Shown: piece by piece, positions 1 to 4,889 of the stretch | Position numbering within the stretch: position 1 is the first letter of the stretch | Layout of the letters: each line of letters starts with the position of its first letter | Origin: Actinomycetes bacterium | Lineage (GTDB): Bacteria > Actinomycetota > Actinomycetes > Mycobacteriales > Mycobacteriaceae | Reading direction: 5' to 3' | Assembly (NCBI GenBank): GCA_023404955.1 | Contig: JAEXZY010000097.1 | Span: 1 to 5,807 of the forward strand | DNA length: 5,807 bases | The notes under the pieces: generated by a model | What the model was told of the DNA's origin: nothing | The model's input: only the letters and a program-made list of their open reading frames with translations | The model's database searches: none | Made by a program: the position numbers and the translations under genes

Positions 1-58
1 CTCCCGGCCCTAAAAATTTTCCCCCCCCCCCGGCGCCCCGCGGGGGCCCGCCCGCGGT
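1..58. other. Aberrant low-complexity sequence at the window edge, probable contig-end artefact
   Basis: These bases contain A5T4 (12-20), an 11-base C run (21-31), a G5 run (42-46) and a perfect 7-bp inverted repeat (38-44 with 51-57, 6-nt loop). They replace the expected C-terminal codons and stop of the Rv3680-like gene. Read in the gene's frame they give a Gly/Pro string that does not resemble the family. A low-quality or misassembled contig terminus is the simplest reading. Real DNA that is hard to sequence, with a strong hairpin and a G-run pattern on the minus strand, is the alternative. Confidence 0.7.
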
Positions 59-1177
59 CGTCTCTCCGGTGATCTGATCGCCGATCGCGCGCAGCGCCTC
101 GAGATCGGACACGTCGAACGGCAGGGACGGCACACCGACGATCGCCACGTGGGGGTTGGCGCCGGTGAAGCGTGACAGCAGCCGCACCTCCCGCTTGGCG
201 GTCGAGGCCCGGTCGGCGTGCACCCGCAGGATCGCGGCCGTCAGCGAGCCCGGGTCGGAGCCGTCGAGTTCGTCGGCCGCCTTGCTCGCCCGGTCGGCGC
301 TCAGGTCGCACAACGTCGGATGGGTGCGGTTGAGGATCAGGCCCGCCAACGGCATGCGCTCCGACGACAGCCGGTCGACGAAGAACGACGCCTCCCGTAA
401 CGCATCGGGTTCGGCCGCCGAGACGACGACGAACTGGGTGCCGCGACGCTTGAGCAGTTCGTAGGTCCGGTCGGCCTTCTCCCGGAACCCGCCGAACGTC
501 GCGTCCAGCGACTGCACGAATCCGGCCGCGTCCGAGAGCATCTGCGAGCCCAGGATCGTCGACATGCCCTTCATCGCCAGCCCCACCACACCGGTGACCA
601 GCTTGCCGATGCCCCGCCCGGGCGCCAGCAACAGCCGCCACAGCCGGCTGTCCATGAAGCTGCCCAACCGCTTCGGGGCGTCGAGGAAATCGAGGGCGTT
701 GCGCGATGGCGGGGTGTCCACCACGATCAGGTCCCATTTGTCTTCTGCCAGAAGCTGTCCCAGCTTCTCCATGGCCATGTACTCCTGCGTGCCCGCCAGA
801 GAGGTCGCCACGGTTTGGTAGAACTGATTGTCCAGGATGGCGTCGGCGCGATCGGGTCCGGAGTACTGGACGACCATCTCGTCGAACGTCCTGCGCATGT
901 CCAGCATCATCGCGTGCAGCTCGCCGGACACCTCCGGCGCCAGCGGCACGCGCTGGGGAACATTGCCCAGATCCTTGATGCCGAGCGCCTGGGCGAGCCG
1001 CTTGGCCGGATCGATCGTCAGCACGACGACGGTGCGGCCGTACTCGGCGGCTCGCAATGCCATTGCGGCGGCGGTCGTGGTTTTCCCGACGCCGCCCGCG
1101 CCGCAGCACACGACGACGCGGTTGGCCTTGTCGCGCAGGATCGAACCCATGTCCAGGCTCACCGGAGCGGTACTCAT
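1..1177 (-). CDS. ArsA/Get3-like P-loop ATPase, Rv3680-like subunit (3' end missing or corrupted)
   Basis: Cytoplasmic SIMIBI-class ATPase of the ArsA/Get3 family, an ATP-driven dimer class that delivers membrane proteins (Get3) or drives anion export (ArsA). The client here is unknown. Counting from ATG 1177, a P-loop GAGGVGKTT spans residues 26-34 (Lys32), a switch I-like motif IDPAKR lies at 55-60 (Asp56) and a Walker B/switch II-like motif VVDTPPSRN spans 152-160. The usual signature lysine of KGGxGK is Ala27. Residues 199-214 form a hydrophobic, Met-rich helix, and there is no Get3-type CxxC. ATG codons occur at both 1180 and 1177; the second sits 6 nt from an AGAGG ribosome-binding site and gives an N-terminus matching my recollection of M. 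tuberculosis Rv3680 (about 386 residues). It lies 13 bp after the Rv3679-like stop, so the two are probably co-transcribed. The frame is open to the window edge without a stop, but codons after about residue 374 are low-complexity and probably not genuine. Identity is strong; the C-terminus is unreliable. Confidence 0.93.
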   Translation of the reverse strand, partial: MSTAPVSLDMGSILRDKANRVVVCCGAGGVGKTTTAAAMALRAAEYGRTVVVLTIDPAKRLAQALGIKDLGNVPQRVPLAPEVSGELHAMMLDMRRTFDEMVVQYSGPDRADAILDNQFYQTVATSLAGTQEYMAMEKLGQLLAEDKWDLIVVDTPPSRNALDFLDAPKRLGSFMDSRLWRLLLAPGRGIGKLVTGVVGLAMKGMSTILGSQMLSDAAGFVQSLDATFGGFREKADRTYELLKRRGTQFVVVSAAEPDALREASFFVDRLSSERMPLAGLILNRTHPTLCDLSADRASKAADELDGSDPGSLTAAILRVHADRASTAKREVRLLSRFTGANPHVAIVGVPSLPFDVSDLEALRAIGDQITGETTAGGPPRGAGGGGKFLGPG

Positions 1178-1183
1178 CATCTG

Positions 1184-1188
1184 CCTCT
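1184..1188 (-). promoter_or_regulatory. Ribosome-binding site AGAGG for the Rv3680-like ATPase
   Basis: On the minus strand AGAGG lies 3 nt before ATG 1180 and 6 nt before ATG 1177, which favours the second ATG. It sits just after the stop of the upstream ATPase gene (1191-1193), so re-initiation by ribosomes finishing that gene is plausible. Confidence 0.6.
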
Positions 1189-1190
1189 CG

Positions 1191-2219
1191 TCACCGCACG
1201 CCCTGCTGGGCGAGCGCTTCGGCCAGTTCGTACAGGCTGCCGAGATCGACACCATCGGCCAGCGCCGGCAGGTCCAGGCGCGGGACCTCCAGTTCGGTCA
1301 GCTGCTCGGCGCTTTCGGCGCGCGCAGCGATACGCGTTGCGTGCTCGATGGTTTCGGTCAGTAGGCCGGCAAAATCGTTGTCGGACAGACTGATTCCTGC
1401 CTTGTCCAGACCCGCGCGCACGGCGTCGGCGTCGATGCCGCCCTCGGCCGCCTTGGTCAGATCGTCAGGAGGTAGGTAGGCGGGAATGTTGCGGTTGATG
1501 ATCACCGAGCCGATCGGCAGCTCCATCTCGCGGAGTTCGGCGATCGCCTCCAGGGTCTCCTGCACCGGGAGCGCCTCGAGCAGCGTGACGAGGTGGATCG
1601 CGGTGAGGTCGGAGTGCAGCAGCCGCACCACGCCGTCGGCCTGCGAGTGCACCGGCCCGCCCTTGGCCAGGTCGGACACCGCCTTGGTCACGTCGAGGAA
1701 GCGGGCGATCCGGCCCGTCGGCGGCGAATCGACGACCACCGCGTCGTAGTATCCGTACTTGCCCTTGGCTTCCTTGCGGGTGCGGGTGACGACCTCCTTG
1801 ATCTTGCCGGTGAGCAACACGTCCCGCAGGCCCGGCGCGATCGTCGTCGCGAACTCGACGGCCCCGATGCGGCGCATGGCGCGGCCGGCCAGCCCGAGGT
1901 TGTAGAACATGTCCAGGTATTCGAGGAACGCTGCCTCGGTGTCGATCGCCAGCGCGTTGACCTGCCCCCCGCCCTCGGCGGTCGCGATCTTGACCTCTTC
2001 GTAGGGCAGCGGCGGGACATCGAAGAGTTGCGCAATACCTTGTCGCCCTTCGACTTCCACGAGCAGCACCTTGCGGCCCCCGGCAGCCAGGGCCAGGGCC
2101 AGCGCGGCCGCGATCGTCGACTTGCCGGTGCCGCCTTTGCCACTGACGAAATGCAGGCGCGCCTCGGCCAGCCGCGCGGGCCACGAACCGTGCGGTGAGC
2201 CTTCTGGTGTGGTTGCCAC
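1191..2219 (-). CDS. ArsA/Get3-like P-loop ATPase, Rv3679-like subunit
   Basis: Complete 342-residue member of the ArsA/Get3 ATPase family, expected to be cytosolic and to pair with the Rv3680-like protein encoded next. The P-loop SGKGGTGKST spans residues 26-35 and carries both the signature lysine (Lys28) and the Walker A lysine (Lys33). The switch II-like motif VVVDSPPTGR is at 161-170. Where ArsA/Get3 normally have a DPAH switch I motif, this protein has VEGRQ (56-60), so the catalytic Asp position is Glu57. It has no cysteine, so no Get3-type zinc-binding CxxC. The length matches the roughly 340 residues I recall for M. tuberculosis Rv3679. The start is GTG 2219: an in-frame TAG lies only four codons upstream and no other start codon lies between. 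No separated Shine-Dalgarno precedes it, but a TANNNT -10 element sits 6 nt upstream, which suggests a leaderless mRNA. Family assignment is secure; client and physiological role are not visible from sequence. Confidence 0.95.
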   Translation of the reverse strand: MATTPEGSPHGSWPARLAEARLHFVSGKGGTGKSTIAAALALALAAGGRKVLLVEVEGRQGIAQLFDVPPLPYEEVKIATAEGGGQVNALAIDTEAAFLEYLDMFYNLGLAGRAMRRIGAVEFATTIAPGLRDVLLTGKIKEVVTRTRKEAKGKYGYYDAVVVDSPPTGRIARFLDVTKAVSDLAKGGPVHSQADGVVRLLHSDLTAIHLVTLLEALPVQETLEAIAELREMELPIGSVIINRNIPAYLPPDDLTKAAEGGIDADAVRAGLDKAGISLSDNDFAGLLTETIEHATRIAARAESAEQLTELEVPRLDLPALADGVDLGSLYELAEALAQQGVR

Positions 2220-2225
2220 CTCTGC

Positions 2226-2231
2226 ATGCTA
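2226..2231 (-). promoter_or_regulatory. Candidate -10 element (TAGCAT) for the ATPase operon, leaderless start
   Basis: On the minus strand TAGCAT fits the mycobacterial TANNNT -10 consensus and is followed by 6 nt and then the GTG start at 2219. Transcription would begin at or next to the start codon. No convincing -35 is seen, which is common for mycobacterial housekeeping promoters. Inferred from motif and spacing only. Confidence 0.45.
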
Positions 2232-2254
2232 GCCATAGCAGTCGGCGCGCCGGA

Positions 2255-2260
2255 TAAGCT
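2255..2260 (+). promoter_or_regulatory. Candidate -10 element (TAAGCT) for the DUF4177-RidA-MBL operon, leaderless start
   Basis: TAAGCT fits TANNNT and ends 7 nt before ATG 2268, so the transcript should start at or near the A of the ATG. This agrees with the absence of a Shine-Dalgarno before that start. It lies back to back with the minus-strand -10 at 2226-2231, and the two promoters share the 23 bp between them. Confidence 0.45.
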
Positions 2261-2267
2261 CAGCCGC

Positions 2268-2429
2268 ATGAGCGAATCGACCCGCTGGGAATACGCGACC
2301 GTTCCGCTGCTGACGCATGCGACCAAACAGATCCTCGACCAGTGGGGTGAGGACGGCTGGGAGCTGGTCTCGGTGCTGCCCGGTCCGACGGGCGAGCAGC
2401 ACGTCGCGTACTTGAAGCGCGCGAAGTGA
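2268..2429 (+). CDS. Small DUF4177-type protein (53 aa)
   Basis: A 53-residue soluble protein with the layout of the DUF4177 family: WEY near the N-terminus (7-9), a central short helix, GWELV at 30-34 and a terminal YLKR (48-51). The function of this family is unknown, so none is assigned. The start is ATG 2268, preceded 7 nt upstream by a TAAGCT -10 motif. An in-frame ATG at 2226 would add 14 unlike residues and would lie upstream of that promoter. The counterpart in M. tuberculosis is, from memory, Rv3678A. It is the first gene of a tight operon: its TGA stop overlaps the GTG start of the RidA gene as GTGA. Such conservation of a tiny gene ahead of RidA suggests a linked role, but this is inference. 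Confidence 0.85.
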   Translation: MSESTRWEYATVPLLTHATKQILDQWGEDGWELVSVLPGPTGEQHVAYLKRAK

Positions 2430-2884
2430 CCTCCTGGTCCGAGCGACTGGACGAACTCGGCATCGCACTGCCCGAGGTCGTCGCGCCGCTGGCCGCCTAC
2501 GTGCCCGCGGTGCGGACCGGCAATCTCGTCTACACCGCCGGCCAGCTGCCCATCTCCGGTGGTGAGCTCGTCGAGACAGGCAAGGTGGGCGCCGAGGTGT
2601 CGGTCGAAGATGCCGCGCACCTGGCGCGTCGCTGCGCGCTGAACGCGCTCGCGGCCGTCGACGCCCTCGTCGGGATCGATGCGGTGGTACGGGTGGTCAA
2701 GGTGGTCGGGTTCGTCGCGTCCGCGCCCGGGTTCGGCGGCCAGCCCGTCGTCATCAACGGGGCGTCGGAACTGTTCGGGGAGATTTTCGGGGACGCGGGT
2801 GCCCACGCCCGGTCGGCGGTCGGGGTGTCGGAGCTGCCCCGCAATGCGCCGGTGGAAGTGGAAGTGATCGTCGAGGTTCAGTAG
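2426..2884 (+). CDS. RidA family (YjgF/YER057c/UK114) protein, Rv3678c-like
   Basis: A 152-residue member of the RidA superfamily. Canonical RidA is a cytosolic trimer that hydrolyses reactive enamine/imine intermediates made by PLP enzymes. Visible motifs are LVYTAGQLP (34-42), ARSAVGVSELPRNAP (128-142) and VEVEVIVEV near the end. Arg129 aligns with the substrate-carboxylate-binding Arg105 of E. coli RidA, and Glu144 with Glu120. It is longer than canonical RidA (about 128 residues) because of an N-terminal extension with PEVVAPLAAYVPAVRTG (16-32), typical of the larger RidA-like subfamily whose substrates are poorly defined. The start is GTG 2426, overlapping the previous stop as GTGA with no clear Shine-Dalgarno, so translation probably depends on coupling to the DUF4177 gene. 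The stop abuts the next start directly. Family is certain; deaminase activity is inferred from the retained Arg. Confidence 0.94.
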   Translation: MTSWSERLDELGIALPEVVAPLAAYVPAVRTGNLVYTAGQLPISGGELVETGKVGAEVSVEDAAHLARRCALNALAAVDALVGIDAVVRVVKVVGFVASAPGFGGQPVVINGASELFGEIFGDAGAHARSAVGVSELPRNAPVEVEVIVEVQ

Positions 2885-3658
2885 GTGGAGCACCCCGCGT
2901 ACGGACTGCTGCGGCCGGTCACCGAGACCGCGTCGGTGCTGCTGTGCGACAACCCGGGGCGCATGACGCTCGACGGCACCAACACATGGGTGTTGCGCGG
3001 GCGCGGCACCGACGAGATGGTGGTCGTCGATCCCGGCCCGGATGACCGCGACGAGCACATCGAGCGGCTCGCGGCGCTGGGTCGGATCACCCTGGTGCTG
3101 ATCAGTCACCGGCACGAGGACCACACCGGCGGAATCGACCGGCTCGTCGACCTGACCGGCGCGGTCGTGCGGGCGGTGGGCAGTGGTTTTCAGCGGGGCC
3201 TCGGCGGACCGCTGACCGACGGTGAGGTCATCGACGCGGCCGGACTCCGGATCACGGTGCTCGCCACTCCGGGCCACACCGCCGACTCACTGTCGTTCGT
3301 GCTGAACGACGCCGTGCTGACCGCTGACACGGTGCTGGGCCGCGGCACGACCGTGATCGACAAGGAGGACGGTGCTCTCGGCGATTACCTCGAGTCGCTG
3401 CGCCGGCTGCGCGGGCTCGGGCACCGCACGGTGCTGCCCGGGCATGGCCCCGATCTCGATGATCTGGTGGCGATCGCCGACACCTATCTGGCGCATCGGG
3501 AGGACCGCCTGGACCAGATCCGCGGAGCGCTGCGAGACCTCGGCGACGACGCGACGGCACGGTCGGTCGTCGAGCACGTCTACACCGACGTCGACGAGAA
3601 ACTCTGGGACGTCGCCGAGTGGAGCGTGCAGGCGCAGCTGGACTACCTGCGCCGATAG
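2885..3658 (+). CDS. Metallo-beta-lactamase-fold hydrolase (LACTB2-like), Rv3677c-like
   Basis: A 257-residue MBL-fold metalloenzyme, probably cytosolic as no signal peptide is visible. The full metal-binding set is present: HRHEDH at 75-80 (H75, H77, D79, H80), TPGHT with His131, TADT with Asp148 and LPGHGP with His187. The N-terminal MTLDGTNTWVL (27-37) and the helical C-terminal domain (about 200-257) resemble LACTB2-type proteins, some of which are single-strand RNA endonucleases. It is not expected to be a true beta-lactamase, and the substrate cannot be read from sequence. The start is GTG 2885, immediately after the RidA stop, with GAGG at 2873-2876 at 8-nt spacing. It is the last gene of the operon and ends 4 bp from the stop of the convergent crp gene. 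Confidence 0.94.
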   Translation: MEHPAYGLLRPVTETASVLLCDNPGRMTLDGTNTWVLRGRGTDEMVVVDPGPDDRDEHIERLAALGRITLVLISHRHEDHTGGIDRLVDLTGAVVRAVGSGFQRGLGGPLTDGEVIDAAGLRITVLATPGHTADSLSFVLNDAVLTADTVLGRGTTVIDKEDGALGDYLESLRRLRGLGHRTVLPGHGPDLDDLVAIADTYLAHREDRLDQIRGALRDLGDDATARSVVEHVYTDVDEKLWDVAEWSVQAQLDYLRR

Positions 3659-3662
3659 CCGG

Positions 3663-4337
3663 TCAGCGGGCGCGCCTCGCCAGCCGCTCGGAGTCACTGA
3701 TCAGCACGCTCTTGCCCTCGAGGCGGATCCAGCCGCGGTGCGCGAAGTCGGCGAGCGCCTTGTTCACGGTTTCCCGGGAGGCGCCGACGAGCTGGGCGAT
3801 CTCTTCCTGCGTCAGATCGTGGGTGACGCGCAGCGCGCCGCCCTCCTGCGTGCCGAACCGCTGGGCCAGCTGCAGCAGCTGCTTGGCCACCCGGCCGGGG
3901 ACGTCGGTGAAGATCAGGTCGGCGAGGTTGTTGTTGGTGCGGCGGAGCCGGCGGGCCAGCACGCGCAGCAGCTGCTCGGCGATCTCGGGGCGGTCGGCGA
4001 TCCAGGCGCGCAACGCCTCGCGGTCCATCGACACCGCCCGCACCTCGGTGATGGTGGTGGCGCTGGACGTGCGCGGGCCCGGATCGAAGATCGACAGTTC
4101 ACCGAACATGTCCGACGGCCCCATGATCGTCAGCAGGTTCTCGCGGCCGTCCGGCGAACGCCGGCCGATCTTCACCTTGCCGGTGATGATGATGTAGAGC
4201 CGATCGCCGGGCTCACCCTCGGCGAACACGGTGTGCCCGCGGGGAAAGTCGACAGGCTGGAGCTGTTTGGTCAGCGCGGAAACAGCGCTGGGTTCGACCC
4301 CTTGGAAGATTCCGGCCCTGGCCAGGATCTCGTCCAC
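3663..4337 (-). CDS. crp: cAMP receptor protein, CRP/FNR family transcription regulator
   Basis: A 224-residue homodimeric transcription factor matching M. tuberculosis Rv3676 (Crp). The N-terminal cyclic-nucleotide-binding domain (about 1-115) has PRGHTVFAEGEPGDRLYII at 32-50 and the phosphate-binding cassette FGELSIFDPGPRTSS at 78-92, with Glu80, Arg89 and Thr90 placed to hold cAMP. The dimer helix contains RRTNNN (132-137), with Thr134 and Asn135 at known cAMP-contact positions. The C-terminal winged helix includes TQEEIAQLVGASRETVNKAL (176-195), with recognition residues Arg188 and Glu189. The start is GTG 4337: AGAGGGG lies 4 nt upstream and this gives the usual 224-residue length. It lies 104 bp downstream of the small membrane protein gene, on the same strand. 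A candidate -10 and an inverted repeat in that gap suggest its own, possibly autoregulated, promoter. Confidence 0.97.
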   Translation of the reverse strand: MDEILARAGIFQGVEPSAVSALTKQLQPVDFPRGHTVFAEGEPGDRLYIIITGKVKIGRRSPDGRENLLTIMGPSDMFGELSIFDPGPRTSSATTITEVRAVSMDREALRAWIADRPEIAEQLLRVLARRLRRTNNNLADLIFTDVPGRVAKQLLQLAQRFGTQEGGALRVTHDLTQEEIAQLVGASRETVNKALADFAHRGWIRLEGKSVLISDSERLARRAR

Positions 4338-4341
4338 GTTG

Positions 4342-4348
4342 CCCCTCT
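4342..4348 (-). promoter_or_regulatory. Strong ribosome-binding site AGAGGGG fixing the crp start
   Basis: AGAGGGG on the minus strand ends 4 nt before GTG 4337. It decides against a longer 239-residue version beginning at 4382, which would bury this site in coding sequence. Confidence 0.75.
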
Positions 4349-4407
4349 TTATCGGAAGATGTTGGTGGTCAGACACGCTCACCGACGTCGGAGACGACGG
4401 CCGAACC

Positions 4408-4413
4408 AGTCTA
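4408..4413 (-). promoter_or_regulatory. Candidate -10 element (TAGACT) of a crp promoter
   Basis: TAGACT on the minus strand fits TANNNT inside the 104-bp gap upstream of crp and would give a 5' leader of about 60-65 nt. It is the only good -10 match I see in the gap. No convincing -35 is present. Motif-based inference only. Confidence 0.35.
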
Positions 4414-4425
4414 GAGCCACGTCCT

Positions 4426-4442
4426 GCGTGACCAGCCCACGC
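4426..4442. repeat. Inverted repeat GCGTG-N7-CACGC upstream of crp
   Basis: A perfect 5-bp dyad with a 7-nt centre lies 12 bp upstream of the candidate crp -10 and touches the last base of the preceding gene's stop codon. Its position over the -35 region suits a regulator site. Its GTG-N7-CAC spacing is one base shorter than the CRP consensus (GTG-N8-CAC), so CRP binding is doubtful. It could also be chance in GC-rich DNA. Confidence 0.3.
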
Positions 4443-4813
4443 TACACAGAATTGGCATGTCGGGTCTGCCGAAACCCGTTATTCAGGCGGTGAGGAGGCG
4501 TCGCACCCGTCGGCAAATCCCGGGCCACCGCCGACCGCACCGGCACCGCTGCCGTCTCCTCGCGTTCCACGCGCCGCCGGTTCTGATCGCTGATCGCGGT
4601 GTCCAGACCGTCGCGCACCAGCGCATCGACGTCGCTGGCCTCGGCCTGGCTCAAGAAATCGGCGACCTCGGCTGCCGAGATGCTCTGCTGACGAAGGCCG
4701 GCCTCCACCTTCTCCAGCCCGAACGTCGCGAGCATCAACAATCCCGGTATCAGCGCGACGAGCAACCACGACACATGCGGAAGTAAACACGGCGAAGGTC
4801 TCGGACGGATCAC
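4442..4813 (-). CDS. Small single-pass membrane protein upstream of crp, Rv3675-like
   Basis: A 123-residue protein of unknown function. It has a short basic N-terminus, one clear hydrophobic segment at about residues 14-33 (VSWLLVALIPGLLMLATFGL), then a charged predicted-helical stretch (34-90, including EKVEAGLRQQ and SAAEVADFLSQAEASDVDALV) and a polar, probably disordered tail. No catalytic motif is recognised. It fits the small membrane protein next to crp in M. tuberculosis (Rv3675) by position and size. The start is GTG 4813, supported by GAGGG at 6-nt spacing; a later GTG at 4774 would remove the N-terminal basic residues and has no ribosome-binding site. It runs in the same direction as crp, 104 bp upstream, and diverges from nth. 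The positive N-terminus suggests the tail faces outside the cytoplasm, but topology is a guess. Confidence 0.8.
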   Translation of the reverse strand: MIRPRPSPCLLPHVSWLLVALIPGLLMLATFGLEKVEAGLRQQSISAAEVADFLSQAEASDVDALVRDGLDTAISDQNRRRVEREETAAVPVRSAVARDLPTGATPPHRLNNGFRQTRHANSV

Positions 4814-4819
4814 GAAAAG

Positions 4820-4824
4820 CCCTC
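4820..4824 (-). promoter_or_regulatory. Ribosome-binding site GAGGG for the small membrane protein
   Basis: GAGGG on the minus strand lies 6 nt before GTG 4813, ideal spacing, and supports that start over the internal GTG at 4774. Confidence 0.65.
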
Positions 4825-4829
4825 GTTAA

Positions 4830-4846
4830 CGACCTATCTGAGGTCG
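4830..4846. repeat. Inverted repeat CGACCT-N5-AGGTCG in the divergent spacer
   Basis: Perfect 6-bp arms separated by ATCTG form a 17-bp dyad in the 76-bp spacer between the membrane protein gene and nth. It lies 16 bp upstream of the membrane protein start and 43 bp upstream of the nth start. It could be an operator acting on either promoter or a small RNA hairpin in the leader. No regulator family is recognised from it. Confidence 0.35.
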
Positions 4847-4877
4847 CGTTGCCCTCGGTCGTGTCGGGGGTGCTCAG

Positions 4878-4883
4878 TACGCT
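4878..4883 (+). promoter_or_regulatory. Candidate -10 element (TACGCT) for nth, leaderless start
   Basis: TACGCT fits TANNNT and is followed by 6 nt and GTG 4890, the same geometry as the ATPase operon promoter. Transcription would start at the GTG. If the true start is instead GTG 4896, GAGG at 4887-4890 would serve as a ribosome-binding site on a transcript starting further upstream. Confidence 0.4.
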
Positions 4884-4889
4884 GACGAG

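Noticed and set aside
12..57. An intrinsic terminator after the Rv3680-like gene (hairpin plus T run on the minus strand).
   Set aside because: The T run is about 21 nt from the stem, separated by an 11-G tract, and the sequence lies where coding codons are expected. An edge artefact explains it better.
2226..2267. An upstream ATG (2226) for the DUF4177 gene.
   Set aside because: The extra 14 residues have no family resemblance, and the ATG lies upstream of the TAAGCT promoter motif. ATG 2268 starts the conserved part.
1688..3277. A 529-codon open frame on the minus strand.
   Set aside because: It runs antisense through the DUF4177, RidA and MBL genes and then through the ATPase gene out of frame. 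Its product is Arg/Pro/Ser-rich low-complexity sequence, a normal shadow in high-GC DNA.
4338..4382. A 15-residue N-terminal extension of crp starting at 4382.
   Set aside because: It would place the strong AGAGGGG ribosome-binding site inside the coding region and exceed the usual 224-residue length. GTG 4337 fits better.
4382..4391. A 10-bp palindrome CCGACGTCGG upstream of crp.
   Set aside because: Short CG-rich palindromes are frequent at this base composition, and it lies in the presumed leader without other support.
4338..4441. A canonical CRP site (TGTGA-N6-TCACA) in the crp upstream gap.
   Set aside because: No sequence there has GTG and CAC half-sites at the right spacing. The nearest dyad has N7 rather than N8 between them.
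3372..4493. A 373-codon plus-strand open frame across the MBL 3' end and crp.
   Set aside because: It is out of frame with the MBL gene and antisense to crp, both of which have complete family motifs.
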